Shown: piece by piece, positions 37,376-52,300 of the stretch
Layout: each line of letters opens with the position of its first letter
Numbering within the stretch: the stretch's first letter is position 1
Assembly (NCBI RefSeq): GCF_001625215.2
Contig: NC_030384.2
Location: 37,420,390-37,484,389 of the forward strand
Length of the DNA: 64,000 bases
From: Daucus carota subsp. sativus
Lineage: Eukaryota > Streptophyta > Magnoliopsida > Apiales > Apiaceae
Reading direction: 5' to 3'
Program-made: the position numbers and the translations under genes
Notes under the pieces: generated by a model
The model's input: only the letters and a program-made list of their open reading frames with translations
Databases searched by the model: none
Told to the model about the DNA's origin: nothing

Positions 37376-40310
37376 TTAAGAGCTGGCAATTACATTTCTA
37401 TCTCCATTACTAGTTATCTAATATTTCCTTCTCAAAGCATTTAGAAGAATTTCAAAATATTATTCATTTATTGATTGACGTCCCCTAATTTGAGCAATGA
37501 GGAAACAATATTTTGTTCCAGAAAGAGAAATGGAAGGTATAACTTTGCAGAATTTACTCAACTTAACAGACAAAAGTTAGTTAGGAAGGATGTAGCACAG
37601 TTTGGGGATACTTTAAAGCCAATCAAACATGGCTTTCTCACGTCTTATTACAGAGAGAGAAGATAAAGTAGTAACTGTGTAAAGATGCAAACTAAAGAAT
37701 AAAGTGGTATGATAGGTAAAGACATTCTGTGATTTATGCTAGCCTTGAAACTTTTTCAAATTTATTAAAAAACCCGCAGAGAAGCGAGTAGCCGAATCTC
37801 GAAAATTTATGCTAGCAACATTTATTTTCTCATGATCTTCTAATATTTTCACCGGAAATCTAACTCAAAATTTGTACAAATCCATTAAAAAAATATGAGG
37901 AGAAATTAGAAATCATATCCCGAACATGATTTCATCGAGAAACTCAAATCGTAGAATCAGACTTGATCAAAATCAATTTTTGTTTTCCTCTGTCAATGAG
38001 CTACTTCCCCGTTGATAGCTTGTGCATATTTTTTTCATTCTATAATTGTTCCGTCTGTCTCAAAAATTATATACTGTCTGTCCGAGAAATTATACAGACA
38101 TATGTAACTTGGATTTATACAGAAGCGGATTCATGTCAATTAGTATGAAGCTTAAAGATTGAAAGTTGGGATACGTATGCCACAGCTCCTGGAAGCTGAC
38201 CCTGTTGGCCTGTTCTTAATTTTGCTCCTAGTCCTGGAAACGACAAATAGAAACCTGAGGGAGTATCAAATTTAGATATCCCTTGATCATTGTTTTATTA
38301 CAATCCTACTCGGAGACCTGGAGGCCCCTGACTCATTGACTTGCACTTGCACCTTCTGTTTAACTACAGAACCTACAACAGTACAACATATTGTTGTTCA
38401 ACAACAGACTTATTTTTCATCTATGGTTTTAAAGAGACTTTATCTGCAAGATATTATGAACTAGCAAGAAAGCAGGGATTCTTGACTCATTCTTCACTCA
38501 CCCGCCGCAGCGGCCACACCACGTCCTCGATTCTTGGGAATTCCTGGATGATCCGGGATTCTTATTAATAACTAATTTTGTAATTAGTTGAATACTTTAT
38601 CACTTAATTACTTTATAATACAATATTTATGTTATAATATAGTTATAATATAAATCCTTAAAGATATTGTCTTATTTATTTGATCCTTTGGTTTAAATAT
38701 AAATATAACTCTTGAAATACATGCATAATATATATTTTTAATATATAAAAATTTGTAAATCCTCGCACCCGAATCTCCATATTTTTTAAATTTGCTTAAT
38801 TCTCGTGTTCCATGTCGTGCACTCCTGTATACCCACACTCATGCTTTATGGTGATCTAGTCAATTTCTGCATTTGAAAATGAACCAGGAATTCTGTAATT
38901 ATAAACTCTGATTTTAGAGTAAGAATACAATCCCTGTACAAGTGAACCTGCATTTACTGGAATGGGCGAGGGAGATTGATACAATTAGCTTATAACATTT
39001 TCTAGCCCAACAACTGAATTCCCACTCCCACCAAGTTGCAGACTTGCAGTAATTAAAAGATTTGTTGTCTTTAACTTCAGACTAAAGACTGAATAGCAAC
39101 TGCATCTGTACTAAATAGAACTCGTATCCATCCAAAATTTCTACACCAAAATTCTCAATCTACTTTTTGTTCCGTGCATTATACTCAGATCCTAGTAGTA
39201 CAGATATTCTTTCGAAGAACACCCTGACTCAGGTATTAAGGAATATCCCGAAAAGGTTTGAAAGCATTAATATTAGCGTAAACTTATGCTATTATTTGTT
39301 TCTTTTCAGAACTCCTCGCCAATTGTCACCTGGATATAAAAACTTCCGTTTACATGGTCAAACACTTATTCTACACAACAGACGGCTAATTCAAGATTCA
39401 TCAGAATTCTGATATCCATAACTTACTCTATTTAACATGTCAAATTTGCTTGCAGCAGAATAAATTAGTTATTAGTCAACTGTACATCATTAGAAAAACA
39501 TGAATGTAGACATGAATCACCTGTTGAGAAACCGAGACGATCTGGAGTTAAAACTAAACAATCTTTCTCCGGCAACTCCTAAATAATGTACTTGAACATG
39601 TTTCCTTTCTTTATTAGGCGCAGCATGTAACACCATTGTTTTAAATATACCAAAATTCTTCAGCAGATGACCAGAATCAAATCAAATGGTTAGAGATTCA
39701 CCAGTTGTAACACTGGCTGATCTGCAGACTGCAGATTAATGTTTTCGACTAAAATATAAACTGCTGACTATAGGATATGATTAATCAAATAAGCTTGATT
39801 AGTAAATAGTACTATTCCTTACACCTCAGAGAGTGCCTACAGCTACAAGTCAGCTTCTTATTTTAATCATCACATCGCTTGTCATGCGTTACTAAGTCAA
39901 AAGATCAAAGGATTAATATATAATTAAAGGGAGTTTAGACCATCAAGTAATTGCAGTCAGCAGAGCGTCAGCCCCCAGTTTTCTCATCCTAAAGTAATAA
40001 TTATCACAAAGAAAAGATCTTGTTTAGAAGAGTAAAGCAAACCTGAAGGTGAAAGATTAACAAACAAGTCTAGGTTGAGTTAGATATGAAAAATTAATGT
40101 ACATTGGTAATTTTGGGGATAGAATTAGTTTAACAATAGTTGTAATATTATAGCTTATCAGTATCTCTCGCAAAACATTGACCTTCATTCTTGCGTTACT
40201 AGTTAAGTGATTATGTCACCGTCCAACACCTTACTCTGAAGAGAAAGGCTACTTAATAATAGAAGAGTTGACATTTGATCCCATGTGTGTTGGGGGGTGG
40301 GGGGAATGAA
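37376..40310. other. Intergenic region with no supported gene
   Basis: The frames here are short, AT-rich and without domains. The last 300 bases are the upstream region of the ACC oxidase gene, including a G-run (TGGGGGGTGGGGGG, about 40290-40303) a little ahead of its TATA box. Confidence 0.6.
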
Positions 40311-40315
40311 GAGCC

Positions 40316-40324
40316 TATAAATAA
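40316..40324 (+). promoter_or_regulatory. TATA box of the ACC oxidase gene
   Basis: TATAAATAA lies about 100 nt before the ATG, placing the start of transcription near 40348-40355 and giving a leader of about 65 nt. Confidence 0.7.
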
Positions 40325-40416
40325 TCAAAGTGATCCAACCTATTTTCCAACATTACAAATTACGAGCCTTGTTACTAAACCTCTCAGAGTAACTAGCTAC
40401 CTCAATCGTCGATCCA

Positions 40417-41709
<1,293 letters not shown>

Positions 41710-42980
41710 AAAATTATATGTGCAGTCAGCTTCTCAAAGTGTGTTGTGTGTGTGTGTTTGGTGAGTACTATATATTTCTCAAAGTGGAAAAGATCCTGCT
41801 GGGATCCTCTATATCAATTACTTCTATACTACTGCAGTTGTTGTATCAATGTTTCTTGTTCTGCAAAGCAATATTATAATATAAGGTGCCTATTGTAATT
41901 GTTAAAGTTTGCTTCAAGTATTTATAAGATGCATCAATTTGTCACATGTTAGTGTTTCAAGGTATAATTATAGTAAGTGTACAAGGACGTTACGATACAC
42001 AAAGTCTGCTATAATCAACATTTCATTTTAGATTCTTAAATATGTCAGTTTGATTACTAAACATTAAGCACTTATTTTCTGAAAGCGAACCAAAAATTAT
42101 AACCTGGGAAGTGAAGCAAAAATTAAGAGATTGACCCTGGTTAAGTAATTGAATGAGTTCACAGGAACGAGATGGTGCAACAAGGTGGAGAATATGAACT
42201 CCCGGATATTTTCAGGCTGTGCATCCTTATCTCACATCAATCTGGAGACCATTTATGCTCCAAAAGCACTACGATTTGGAGGAAATAATCATCCGTTTGC
42301 ATGGTGCATGTTCCTTTTACGTTTTCTTTTCCCTCATATTTGAGTTCCATCAGACCAAACTTCACACAAAGATATAATTACCAGTGAGTTGAGCGAATCT
42401 GCTGAAGAACATGACGGCCTTGGCTTCTCCGCAATAGGGATGATATTTTCCATGAGCTGCAAGGAACAATTTATATAACCACTAACACCAATTCTTTTTT
42501 CATTATAATTACTACAGAACAAATTAACAAACTACTAAATTACTCATTAGTCATTACTGATCTTATAATCTATAATTTAGCAGGGTCTTCTTGGCCGAGA
42601 GCTTCATGGTTCTGTACCGAACACAAGTTTAACCTCACAAAGCAACCATTGCCAGTAAAACTCGAGCAACTTCTATAAACTTAACAAATGCTTTAAGGGT
42701 TTGCTTTGTTTGATCTATTTACCAGCATTAGATACCTCACAAGTCACAACTCATATCGTTACTGGCACAAATTCAAATATGTGCCATAAACAAGGATACT
42801 CAGCCATATGCTGTAAACAGTTGGAACAAAAAGGAAAGAACATATAGAAGAATGACAGAGAACATTACATCTGGTAGGAGGGAGGATTGCTGTGGTATAA
42901 TTGTACGAGAAATACAGTAAACATTTTTTTTAAAACTTTTTGAAATACTGTATTCCATTAATTCACTGTCCTGTCCCTGA
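41710..42980. other. 3' UTR of ACO and intergenic sequence
   Basis: A short GT repeat lies at about 41742-41757, in the probable 3' UTR. I find no gene in the rest. Confidence 0.6.
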
Positions 42981-43176
42981 TGTTGGACCACGCAATACCC
43001 GTTAACTTCTCATTAGTATGATATTGTCCGCTCGATATGGACCGTGGCCAAGTCCGCACAAATTTGTTTTCAGGCTCCTCCCAAAAGGCCTCATAGAGTT
43101 GTCCGGTTGCTTATATTCAAGATAAATTTTCTTTATCTCTCTCCGATGTGGGACTTGGGTTGACATCCACTCAACA
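42981..43176 (-). mobile_element. Solo LTR with perfect 5-bp target duplication
   Basis: On the minus strand it starts TGTTGAGTGG and ends TGGTCCAACA, the TG...CA ends of an LTR. CCTGA flanks both sides (42976-42980 and 43177-43181). Internal text (CCCACATCGGAGAG, GAGGCCTTTTGGGAGG, GCGGACAATATCATACTA) is related to the TRIM LTRs at 59382-60247. No internal domain remains, so it arose by LTR-LTR recombination. Confidence 0.88.
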
Positions 43177-43829
43177 CCTGATTCGCCAACTGGTAAGCCT
43201 AAAGCAGGTTCAATACCCAGCAATTACATGAAGTAGTGGAAGAACCAACAATGGTATATCTTTGAATCCCATATCAAGAGTCCGAACCTCGTCAAAGAGA
43301 AGACGGATACATGAGTGTGTTTAATTATAAAAAAAAATATTGTCACGATGATGATAAAGAATTGCAAGCTTAACATTTATATTCAACTTTATTATCTGCA
43401 GTCTATATGAAAGGAAGATTACCAACTAATTAACTCCCGCTGAATCCAGTTCAATTTGCTTTCTTCGAATACAACAAAACCGAATTCAGTAAATACCAGG
43501 CTTTTTCTGCGGCACTTGTATTTAAAAAGAATAAAATACGGAGGGCATCTAATAGGTGCAACTAGTTGTTCACCTTTTCAGCAAGTTCATGAGTTTTGTC
43601 ATGTATATGTTTTAAAGATGAGATCATATATCTACATAACTCAGTTTTGCAGGAAGCCAGTGGGCACAAGAGAAGAGATTCTTATACGTCACAACTTCCC
43701 TCTTTATAACAACTACCCCTACCCTTTTGTTTTATTAGTCTTCTCCACAGCTCTTCATATCTTTAATAATCTTTTTATTAGTACTCTCTTGAATATATAT
43801 GAATTATTATATAAATAAATTAATTTTGT

Positions 43830-44235
43830 ATAATTTTTCGACACCCAACTTTCAGCAGCTCAACTTGTAACTATTAAAGATCATTGCAAGAAATCACGGC
43901 TAAAAGCAACCAGATAAAATCCATATACCTAGGTGGTGTGTGCTTTACATGCAGTCTGCAAAAGCAAGAAGTATAAGCTTTGGAGAATCTTCCCTGCCAA
44001 TACAACCTCTGTAGATATCCATATATATGGATCTTATGTTATATTTCAACACTCCCCCTCACTCGAAATCCCATTTTTTGATAATGCCTACGTGTTCATA
44101 TGATGATATTATGAGAATATCGGGGGTGATAAAACGTCAAACTTGATACCTCCATTGGGAACCAGTCCATCTAAAGCCTTAAGGTGTAGAGGAAGACTCC
44201 AAATGAATTCAATGCTATATTTCAACAGATATCAA
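43830..44235 (-). mobile_element. Probable remnant of a small LTR element
   Basis: On the minus strand a purine tract GAGTGAGGGGGAG is followed at about 44041 by TGTTGAAATATAACATAAG. A second copy of TGTTGAAATATAGC starts at about 44229. This looks like two LTR starts with the polypurine tract before the 3' one. The far end of the 3' LTR is not clear. Confidence 0.4.
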
Positions 44236-44907
44236 CAACACAACCTGAATACAAAATGCCAGAAAACCTGTGAAGTAAAGTAATCTTACTGATGACCAAT
44301 TTGAAACTAATTAAGCATATGGTTATTAATCTCTCCACGACTCATTCATAACAACACATTTTAGTTACATGGTGTAAATTCGGTGTAACCAGAGAAAAAA
44401 GTAGAATAATCGACAAGTATTGTATTGTTTACAGGAAATAAAATAAAGTTCCAGACGAAACAAGAATACCAAAAGGGCAGCCAAATAAAAGGTGGGCTAC
44501 CGGAATGCAAGTTAATAACCAATTCATCAGATTATAACTGGCTTGCCTTGAACCTTGCAAGCATTTTGGAGAAGTTACTAACCAATCTCAATCCTGTTTT
44601 ACAATAAGATAGCGTGAAGCACAAGTTGCTTTCTACTTTTTTAGTGGCTTCAAAACTTACATATGTTATTCCAACTGACAACCCTATCATTTTGTTCAGC
44701 TTCTCCTCTGTGTATATATACACACATTTTCTGTTAATGTTTCAGCTAGATTTTGATCATTAATTGCTTGGGACAGGGACTTGAAAGAATCTTTGTCATG
44801 CTCTTTTATTCCTTGGTGAGAGCTACATATAACTAGCCTTCTTCATCAGCAGCTCATCAGCTTCGATCTCCTGCATATATATACAGCTTCTTTTGCTTGT
44901 TATAAAG
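44236..44907. other. Upstream region of the UPF0496 gene
   Basis: TATA-like sequences lie at 44714-44722 (GTATATATACAC) and 44874-44882. The nearer one leaves almost no leader, so the first is the better candidate. Nothing else is recognised. Confidence 0.4.
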
Positions 44908-47066
44908 ATGTGGGCAAGATTCAGAACTTCCAAGAGAATTAAGAAAGGTATATTTTCTTTCTCAATTTGCACATCATAGAGTTAAGACTGTTCGAAATTC
45001 CAATTCATGCATATACAGGCAGCTCTGTAAAATCAAATCATGGTGCAATCTACAAACCAAATCTAAGGTCTTAGAGATAAATCTATTCTTGAATAATTAA
45101 TATACAATTTGTTCACCCTTCTCTCCGTTTTTAATTTCATTTTTCACGTTAATCAGTAAGTTTTTTCTGAAATATGATTTTACTGTATTTTTCTTCATGC
45201 GATTAATTTACTTATCATGTATATTATAATTCGATATGATTTAAAAATTTCTTTTATTTTAATCTATTGTTTTAAAGAGATTTATACTGATGTAGGACAG
45301 GTAGGAGTACCCGCTATATTGTGTTCTTGGTGAGAGAAATTAATTAGTCGACTTGTATAAGGTTGAGGTTTATATGATAAGTTTGAGCCAATTATATATG
45401 ATCAATCGGAGACATGCAGGACTTCGATCATGTTCGCTTTGGTTTGTATAATAAATATTTATTCACTAAAAAAATTTATTACATAATTTCAAATATTTAA
45501 ACAGGTTACTTAACGATATCAGCATCTTGTTAACATTTTTGTGATGAAGGTAAACTTTGGATTACACGGTACAAAGTTCAGTAAACCAAGGATCATTTTA
45601 CTCCGGATTTTCTTGCGTTTTTTTTTCCTAGTTTCTTTTACGCATAAATAAAAACATCCATATCCTAAATCTCAATTAATATATATATATATATATATTT
45701 TCATAATAATAAAATAATATATTTTATCATTTGTCATTATACCAAAATCTATGTATATTCCGTTACAACATCAATTAGTTTCATGTGTGTTAGCTAGAGG
45801 AACTTTCCCATTTTATGATTTCATCACATAATTATTGCACACGCAATCATCTCTTTTGGTCTGGTTCGAAACCCTTCTGATCTCTCACGCCATTATATTC
45901 TTTTATGGCCACTCTTCATCTTATCATTTTTATTATAAATCGTTTGATAATTTATCAATATTATATGACAAATTCTCTTCTTCTTAACTGACCAAAGATG
46001 CTTGCATATATTCTCAGATGGAAAGGAAAACAAAGATGTCAAACAAGGCCTTAACGTGAACGAAGAGTATCGCCGCGCCATCAGAACAAAATCTTACGCT
46101 GATTTCTTCGACAAAGCTCAATCACTAGTGAAAGAGCCAGATTCCGCATCTTTCTGTTACCATAAATTCAATGACATTCTACTCGAACCAGGCCAGGAAA
46201 CAATCTCAACAGTCCTCGGATCCGCAACCCTTTCGACGAAATCTGACCTCAAAGACTTAATCCTCAACTACTTCGACATAAGTGCCGAGGCCTCAAAGAT
46301 CTGCACAAATCTCCTCAGAAGCATCAACCAGATCCAAGGCAATTACTTGTTCATCCAACAAATACTTGACTCCGTTGACGAGCATTCCTCTCCCGAAAGA
46401 TTCTGCAAGATAATTTCAGAGCTAGGCTCGTTCATCATATTCAACAACCCGTTTTCGAATCTCAGCAAACACGACTTCAAGGCCATCCACGAGAAGTACT
46501 CTTCGTTTCTGCAAAACCTAAAACTCAAAAGAAAAAAAGTGGCTAGAAAAATCAAATTGATAAAATGCTTCAACAAGGCTTCCGGGGTTTGTGTGACTGC
46601 GGCTTGTGGAGTTGTGGCGGTTGCAGCTATGGTTCTAGCTGCGCATACGCTGACCGCGTTACTCATGGGACCCGCTCTCTTCAGCCTACCATTGAAGCCG
46701 ATAAAGAAGAAGATCATGGACTTTAAGTTTTTGAGGAGTGGCGTTTTGAGCAAAGTTGGTGAGCAGCTTGATGTGGCGGCTAAGGGCACGTATATTTTGA
46801 ACAGAGATTTCGATACGATGAGTCGGCTTGTGGCTAGGCTTCATGACGAGATTGAACATAACAAGACAATGATTCAGTTCTTTTTGGATAGGAAGGAACA
46901 TACATTTGCTTTGCAAGTGGTGAAGGAGCTGAAGAAGAATGATGTAGGGTTCAGGAAACAGGTTGAGGAGCTTGAAGAGCATGTTTATTTGTGCCTTGTG
47001 ACCATCAATAGGGCAAGAGCTTTGGTGATTAAGGAGTTTGGAACAAAGTGCGTAGGCATCAAATGA
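44908..47066 (+). CDS. UPF0496 family protein (At3g19330-like)
   Basis: Two exons, 44908-44947 and 46018-47066, separated by a 1070-nt intron, encode 362 aa. The function of UPF0496 (DUF677/At14a-like) proteins is not established; some At14a-like members have been linked to the cell wall-plasma membrane-cytoskeleton link. It starts MWARFRTSKRIKKDGKENKD; the family motif NVNEEYRRAIRTKSYADFF follows at about 28-46. A double hydrophobic segment at about 202-239 (VCVTAACGVVAVAAMVLAAH, then LTALLMGPALFSLP) is preceded and followed by Lys-rich stretches, as expected for a membrane hairpin. The C-terminus is a helical coiled-coil-like region ending ALVIKEFGTKCVGIK. Exon 1 codes for only 13 residues, so the upstream start depends on the splice call; the frame and the KK|D junction support it. 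Long minus-strand frames across exon 2 are shadows. Confidence 0.85.
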
Positions 47067-47366
47067 GTTGTATGTGTGTAGATTATTCTTTCGTTTTGTA
47101 AATGCTAGCTTGTGAATATATAAGTCTAACTCCATGTAATTTGTTGGAATACACATGATTATATTATGGGAAACTTATTCAAAGGTCTGGGTATTTATTT
47201 CTGGGAAATGTTCGGAGATGTCCTTGAAACTGTTGTGGCTGTGTGTTGGTCCAGAAATACGATAATTATTTAGTAATTTTTTTGATATTTACATTTTTTG
47301 TGTTAAAAAAAATATTATAGTACATCATGTAAAAACAGAGAAAAAAAATCTTTGAAACGGCTGGCA

Positions 47367-47409
<43 letters not shown>

Positions 47410-48240
47410 CCAGAAATGCAATTTTTTTTTTAAATCATGCTTATTTGCATTGCAACTAGTTGCAAAGGCAAAAAAAACTCCTACGGGGCCAATTCTAATA
47501 TCAACATTGCAATTTTAAAAACAACTAAAACATCAAACTAAAAAACTTAAAAGCAACCGACTAAAATAAAAATCTCGAAGAACACATCGACGACAGGGGA
47601 ACCACCAGCATTGTCGCCAACGAGTCTTTGATTCATCTCGAAAAACAGAATCACGCGAATTTTGGCGACTCGAATGCTCAAATGACCGATTTCTTCGACA
47701 TTATCGCCGAACTGAAATTGGAGCAGTGTTTGGCCCCGGTCTCGCTGCCACCACTCTCCCTCCCCGGACCACAGAGAGACCGTGCCGGAGAAACTCATCC
47801 TCCGCCGCTGCCGTGTTGGAGTTCGTGGACGGATAGTTAAGGAAAATTATTTGATTATATAATTATTAAATTCATAAGTTAACAAGTTTTCTCAACGAAT
47901 TATTAATATTGCAAGATTAATATCTGTTCGTCCCATTTATATAGAACTCTTTTTACATGACCAGATATATATTTTAAGATTTTTAAATAATATTTTATAA
48001 TACATTTTGAATTTTTTTATAAACAAAATATTAAATTTTTTTGAAAGGAATATAAATAATTTATGAAAAAATATTTTATAAAAATCTCACTCACAGAGAA
48101 AGGCGGAAGTATATGTTTTGAGGCGTAGAAAAATCAAGAATTATTGAAAACAAAACAGGTGGAGAGCGGAGAGAATTGATGTCACTTGCCATATTTAAAA
48201 TGTGCCAACAGATTATTTGCTGTAACCTCGAGAGCAGTCC
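47067..48240. other. Intergenic region with TA microsatellite and a GC-richer island
   Basis: A TA repeat lies at 47371-47407. The island at about 47550-47840 is clearly GC-richer than its surroundings and is open on both strands (70 and 83 codons), but neither translation resembles a family I know; it may be a degraded gene fragment. CGTCCCATTTATATAGA at 47930-47946 is a likely broken Stowaway end. Confidence 0.5.
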
Positions 48241-49314
48241 CACAGTCCTTATTTCTTCATTTTTTTTGTTATCTGTCTCCTCAAAGTCTCTCTCTGCTCT
48301 GTCCCTCTTTTCAAAAACAAACACTTCTTGTAAATTCCTAATTACAGTAGTGATTTTCCCTGGTAATTCTTTACAATCTTGGTAGTATCTTCAATCAATC
48401 GTAAGCCCTTTTGTATTTATTTACATACATATAAAAGCACACATATCTCAAAAACCCCATCAGATATAAATATCAACACACTTCTTACATGATTACAGAC
48501 ATCCCATAGTTGCTGCCTCACACTATCTCGATTGTTGAAGTATCTTTTCAAGTAAAAGGTCTGTCTTTAATCTTTTTGATGTTTGGGGAAGACCCATGTT
48601 CTTAACTTTGATCTTGATTAGAGAATCTTAGTTAAAAGTAGTCACTTTTATAAGTACAATGATTGGTTGTTGTTGTGTATGATTTCTTTTAATCTTCATT
48701 TCTTATGTTTGGTAGGAGTGGTTATTTATGAGCCCCCATTTGCTTGCTGGCTTGACCTTTGCCTAGCTTCTTGTACAGATATCTATTGTCTTGAGTATAT
48801 AGCATCTGGGTGTTTCTGCTCTGTCAATTTTAGTTTCTCGGACTGAGTTGAATTATCAGATAGTTGGTCATAGCTCTTTTATCAGGCTTGGTAGTGATTC
48901 TCGTGTCCAGTGAGTGGTATATGTCCAAATCAACACATGATATTTGTGCTCATATATGATTTGTATTATTCTCATGGCTTTTCTTTAGATTGAGTCTTCT
49001 CGAATGTTACTGTATAGTTTGGTAAATTCGATTTTGTAATTGAATAAATTGATTTTTCTTTAAATTTTGAAAATTTGAGTTTTATGTAAAATTTGAAGTT
49101 GTGGATTTTCTGATTCTAACTGTTTATTTGTTTTGTAGCTGGACTTGACCAGAAGTCTTTTGGGTGATTTAGACATCTTTGTGAGGTTTATCTGTTTTGA
49201 CCCTCCTTCTGCCTCAAAGTTCGATAAAATTATGAACTTGGATGGAATAATATTGTTTTGAAGAGTTTTAAAGTTCTGGGTTTCACTTATTGTTGTGGAA
49301 CTTACTAGATTGAG
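48240..49314 (+). other. 5' UTR of the sterol glucosyltransferase gene, probably with two introns
   Basis: Plausible splice sites give untranslated exons ending at 48400 (ATC|GTAAGC), 48499-48558 (TTACAG| to AAAG|GTCTGT) and from 49139 (TTTGTAG|CTGGACTT) to the ATG. The start of the first exon is not fixed; CT-rich leader sequence begins near 48240-48300. cDNA would be needed to confirm. Confidence 0.5.
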
Positions 49315-52300
49315 ATGGGTATCGATGGGTATGCTAATAGCTCGGAAGTTCAGAAGGATAAAGGGGAACATAGGCAGGTAGCACGGAGCCTGAATTTTGA
49401 TGCTGATGCAGCACAAGAGTCGAAAACTAAGTCTGACAATGAGCAGTTTGGTAATGGTACTTTAGATGGGGCAGATGATCCTTCAGTAAGTGTATCAAGT
49501 GAGTCGACATATGATCCCTTTGGTGCCAGTTCTTCTGATGAAGAGGACAACCAGATAATTAATCCAGCCGCTACAGAAGAAAAGACTTCAAGTCAGCCGT
49601 CAGATGTTGGTTCTGTCCATCAAGTAAACAACCACCTAAAGAACTGCGTCAAACATTCACCAAGGTTGGAGGTTGCTAGAGATTGGAGCATTAGTCCTTC
49701 TCGGCATCCCCGGAGAGGTTAGAGCAAAGCAACATTTCTGGAGACGCTCTTAGTTTGGATGACAGTAGGCTATGCATAAATGACAAAAGACCATCACTAT
49801 ATTTTTAATAACTAGGTAGTGTAGTTGATTCACTATTTGACCATTACAGTTGTCTAGTCAAGTTGTGCAAATTGTCAAAGAGCAACACCGATATACTGTT
49901 ACAGAATTTCAATATAAGTAGAATCAGAGAGAGTCTTAATTTTTTTAAATTAACTAACAAACTTGTCTGTGCTTAGGGGGAAATAGTTACCTAGATAGGT
50001 ACTTCTACTTCAACTGGAAATTTAAATTAGTCAAACACTATTACTACACTTGTCTTAGAGACTTGAAATGACAAACTTATCAATATCAGGATATTAGAAT
50101 CTAAATTAAGATTCTGTAATATAACGTATTGGACACTGATGATGTTAATTCTCGCAAGCTAAAGATGTGATGAACTGATGGTGTTTAAAGAAACTTTCAA
50201 TCACTATAAAAGTATTTTCTATAAAGATTCACTTATCAAGTAAATGTTCTCAATATAGATTGAGATCACTTTTGGTCATAGGTAATATGATTATAAACCT
50301 CTTTGCTGAATACTGTGTTATGATTTAAAAGTTGTGTTTAAGGGATCTTCATGTTTTATTTGTATGCAAATTTCTCTTTCGAGCATGTAATAATACTGAT
50401 TTTTTTTTTTTATAATGAAGGCCTGGGTCATTCCATTACTACACCTGTAAGAACCCACAGAAATCACTTTTTTGAAAGTCACGGGGTTGCAATTTCTAGG
50501 TCTATGACTGAGAAGAAGGACATGCCAAGGCATGATTTAAAATTGGATAGACTGTCAGAGCGTGAAAAGGTAAATATTAGTATAATTTGGATATGACTGC
50601 AAGTGGTATCCAGTCTACTTTTCCATTTAAGTTCAAGTAGATTGTGTAGCTATATAAACGCATTTATATCCCACCATTGTCCTACGTGAATACATACATT
50701 GACATGATTGATAGAATTTGTTTGTATGAAATTTGGATTGCTCAGGCAAGTCTGCCACATTTATATATTATTTTTTATTGCTTTAAATTGCTTTTGACAA
50801 GCTTTCAACATCTGCATTTTTTTTTTCATTCTAGGCCTCTCACGTTTCCTATAACTATAATTGATTGTTTTGTAATTTCTCAGAAAAAGCTCATTGTGGA
50901 ACTTGTGAAGATACAAAATGATGGCACTGTTAAGGTTGATCTGACCGATAATGCACCTGTAGCATCAGAATTGTTAGAATTTCAGTCTGTTGAAGGGAAA
51001 CGTCCTTGTGTTGATTACACTGTCAATGATTCTAGTAAACCCATTCCAAAATTGAAAATTGCAATTCTTGTGGTTGGGACAAGGGGAGATGTCCAGCCTT
51101 TTCTAGCAATGTCAAAGAGACTTCAGGCATGTTCTTCATACATTGCTTCTTAAATTATCTATAATATTTAATAACCGTATCTGTTTGGTTTTCCTGATTC
51201 TCTTGATAATACATTGAGTCATTGACTATATACCTTCTCTAGGGAATACACATGTATAGTGATATCCATGACTGTAACTTTTTAAGAATTTTGATGCTTA
51301 TACGCTGTTCAGCAGCTTAAATTGCTTCCCTAGTTGTAAACTTGTAAATTTGTAATACATGGTCTGCTACTCTGCTATTACTTATAATGACTTGGTGAAA
51401 TGTGGTGAGTGCTTTCTTGGGATATTTACTGGATCCAATAATCTGGAATTTGGTTGTGAAAATATATATACCTTTCTTCCTTTTTACAGATATACATATG
51501 CATCAAATCCATTCTGGAACTTTATGCCTTTGAGATACTCCGGTTATTCTATAAAAGAAAAATATTACTTTTGAAACTTAGGTCAACTTAATGCTAATTT
51601 TTGTACTTGGGGTTTGCAACAATTAACTTACTAAGGCCACTAATAAGCTTGGGTGAACCTATTAAAGCATCCACTTTAGCAGAGTGTTAGCTGGGTTGCT
51701 CTTTAAGATAAAGGCCGGTTATGTTGTTAATTTATGCAGATTACATAACAAAATGTACTCTTCTTCTGCACCGGGGATATCTTTTTTGTGTGTATGTTAT
51801 ATTCTTGTTAGTTGTTTGTCCCTCTAATTATCAACTGTATGAAAATATTAGTCCACCCATCACCAGACGTGTTTATATGTTATTTGCAGGAGTTTGGTCA
51901 TCATGTTAGATTGGCGACTCATGCTAATTTCCGCACTTTTGTGGAATCATCTGGTGTGAACTTCTATCCACTGGGTGGTGATCCTCGAGTTTTGGCAGGA
52001 TGTAAGAGCTTTTTGGGCTTATTATTTATGCATCTAGTACATTCATCTTAAGATGAGCCCTTTTTCTCTAAGAATCTCCTTGTTCAAGATTTGTACAATG
52101 TGTAGTCTTTTCATTATAAAATAACATGACCGGAAGTAATTTAATCAGCACTGGTCTAATATTCCGGTGCAGAGTGCTAATGAACATTTAATGTTATGCA
52201 TAATGAAAATCTGCAATTACAAAAGTTATAATGATTAGAAGTTGTCTTTAAAGTTTAAACACTGCATCGCGTGCTTCAGACTTTTACTCGAAAAAGGACG

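Noticed and set aside
46343-47156. Two long minus-strand ORFs (148 and 156 codons) across the UPF0496 gene
   Set aside because: They are shadows of the conserved sense frame and show no protein-like motif of their own.
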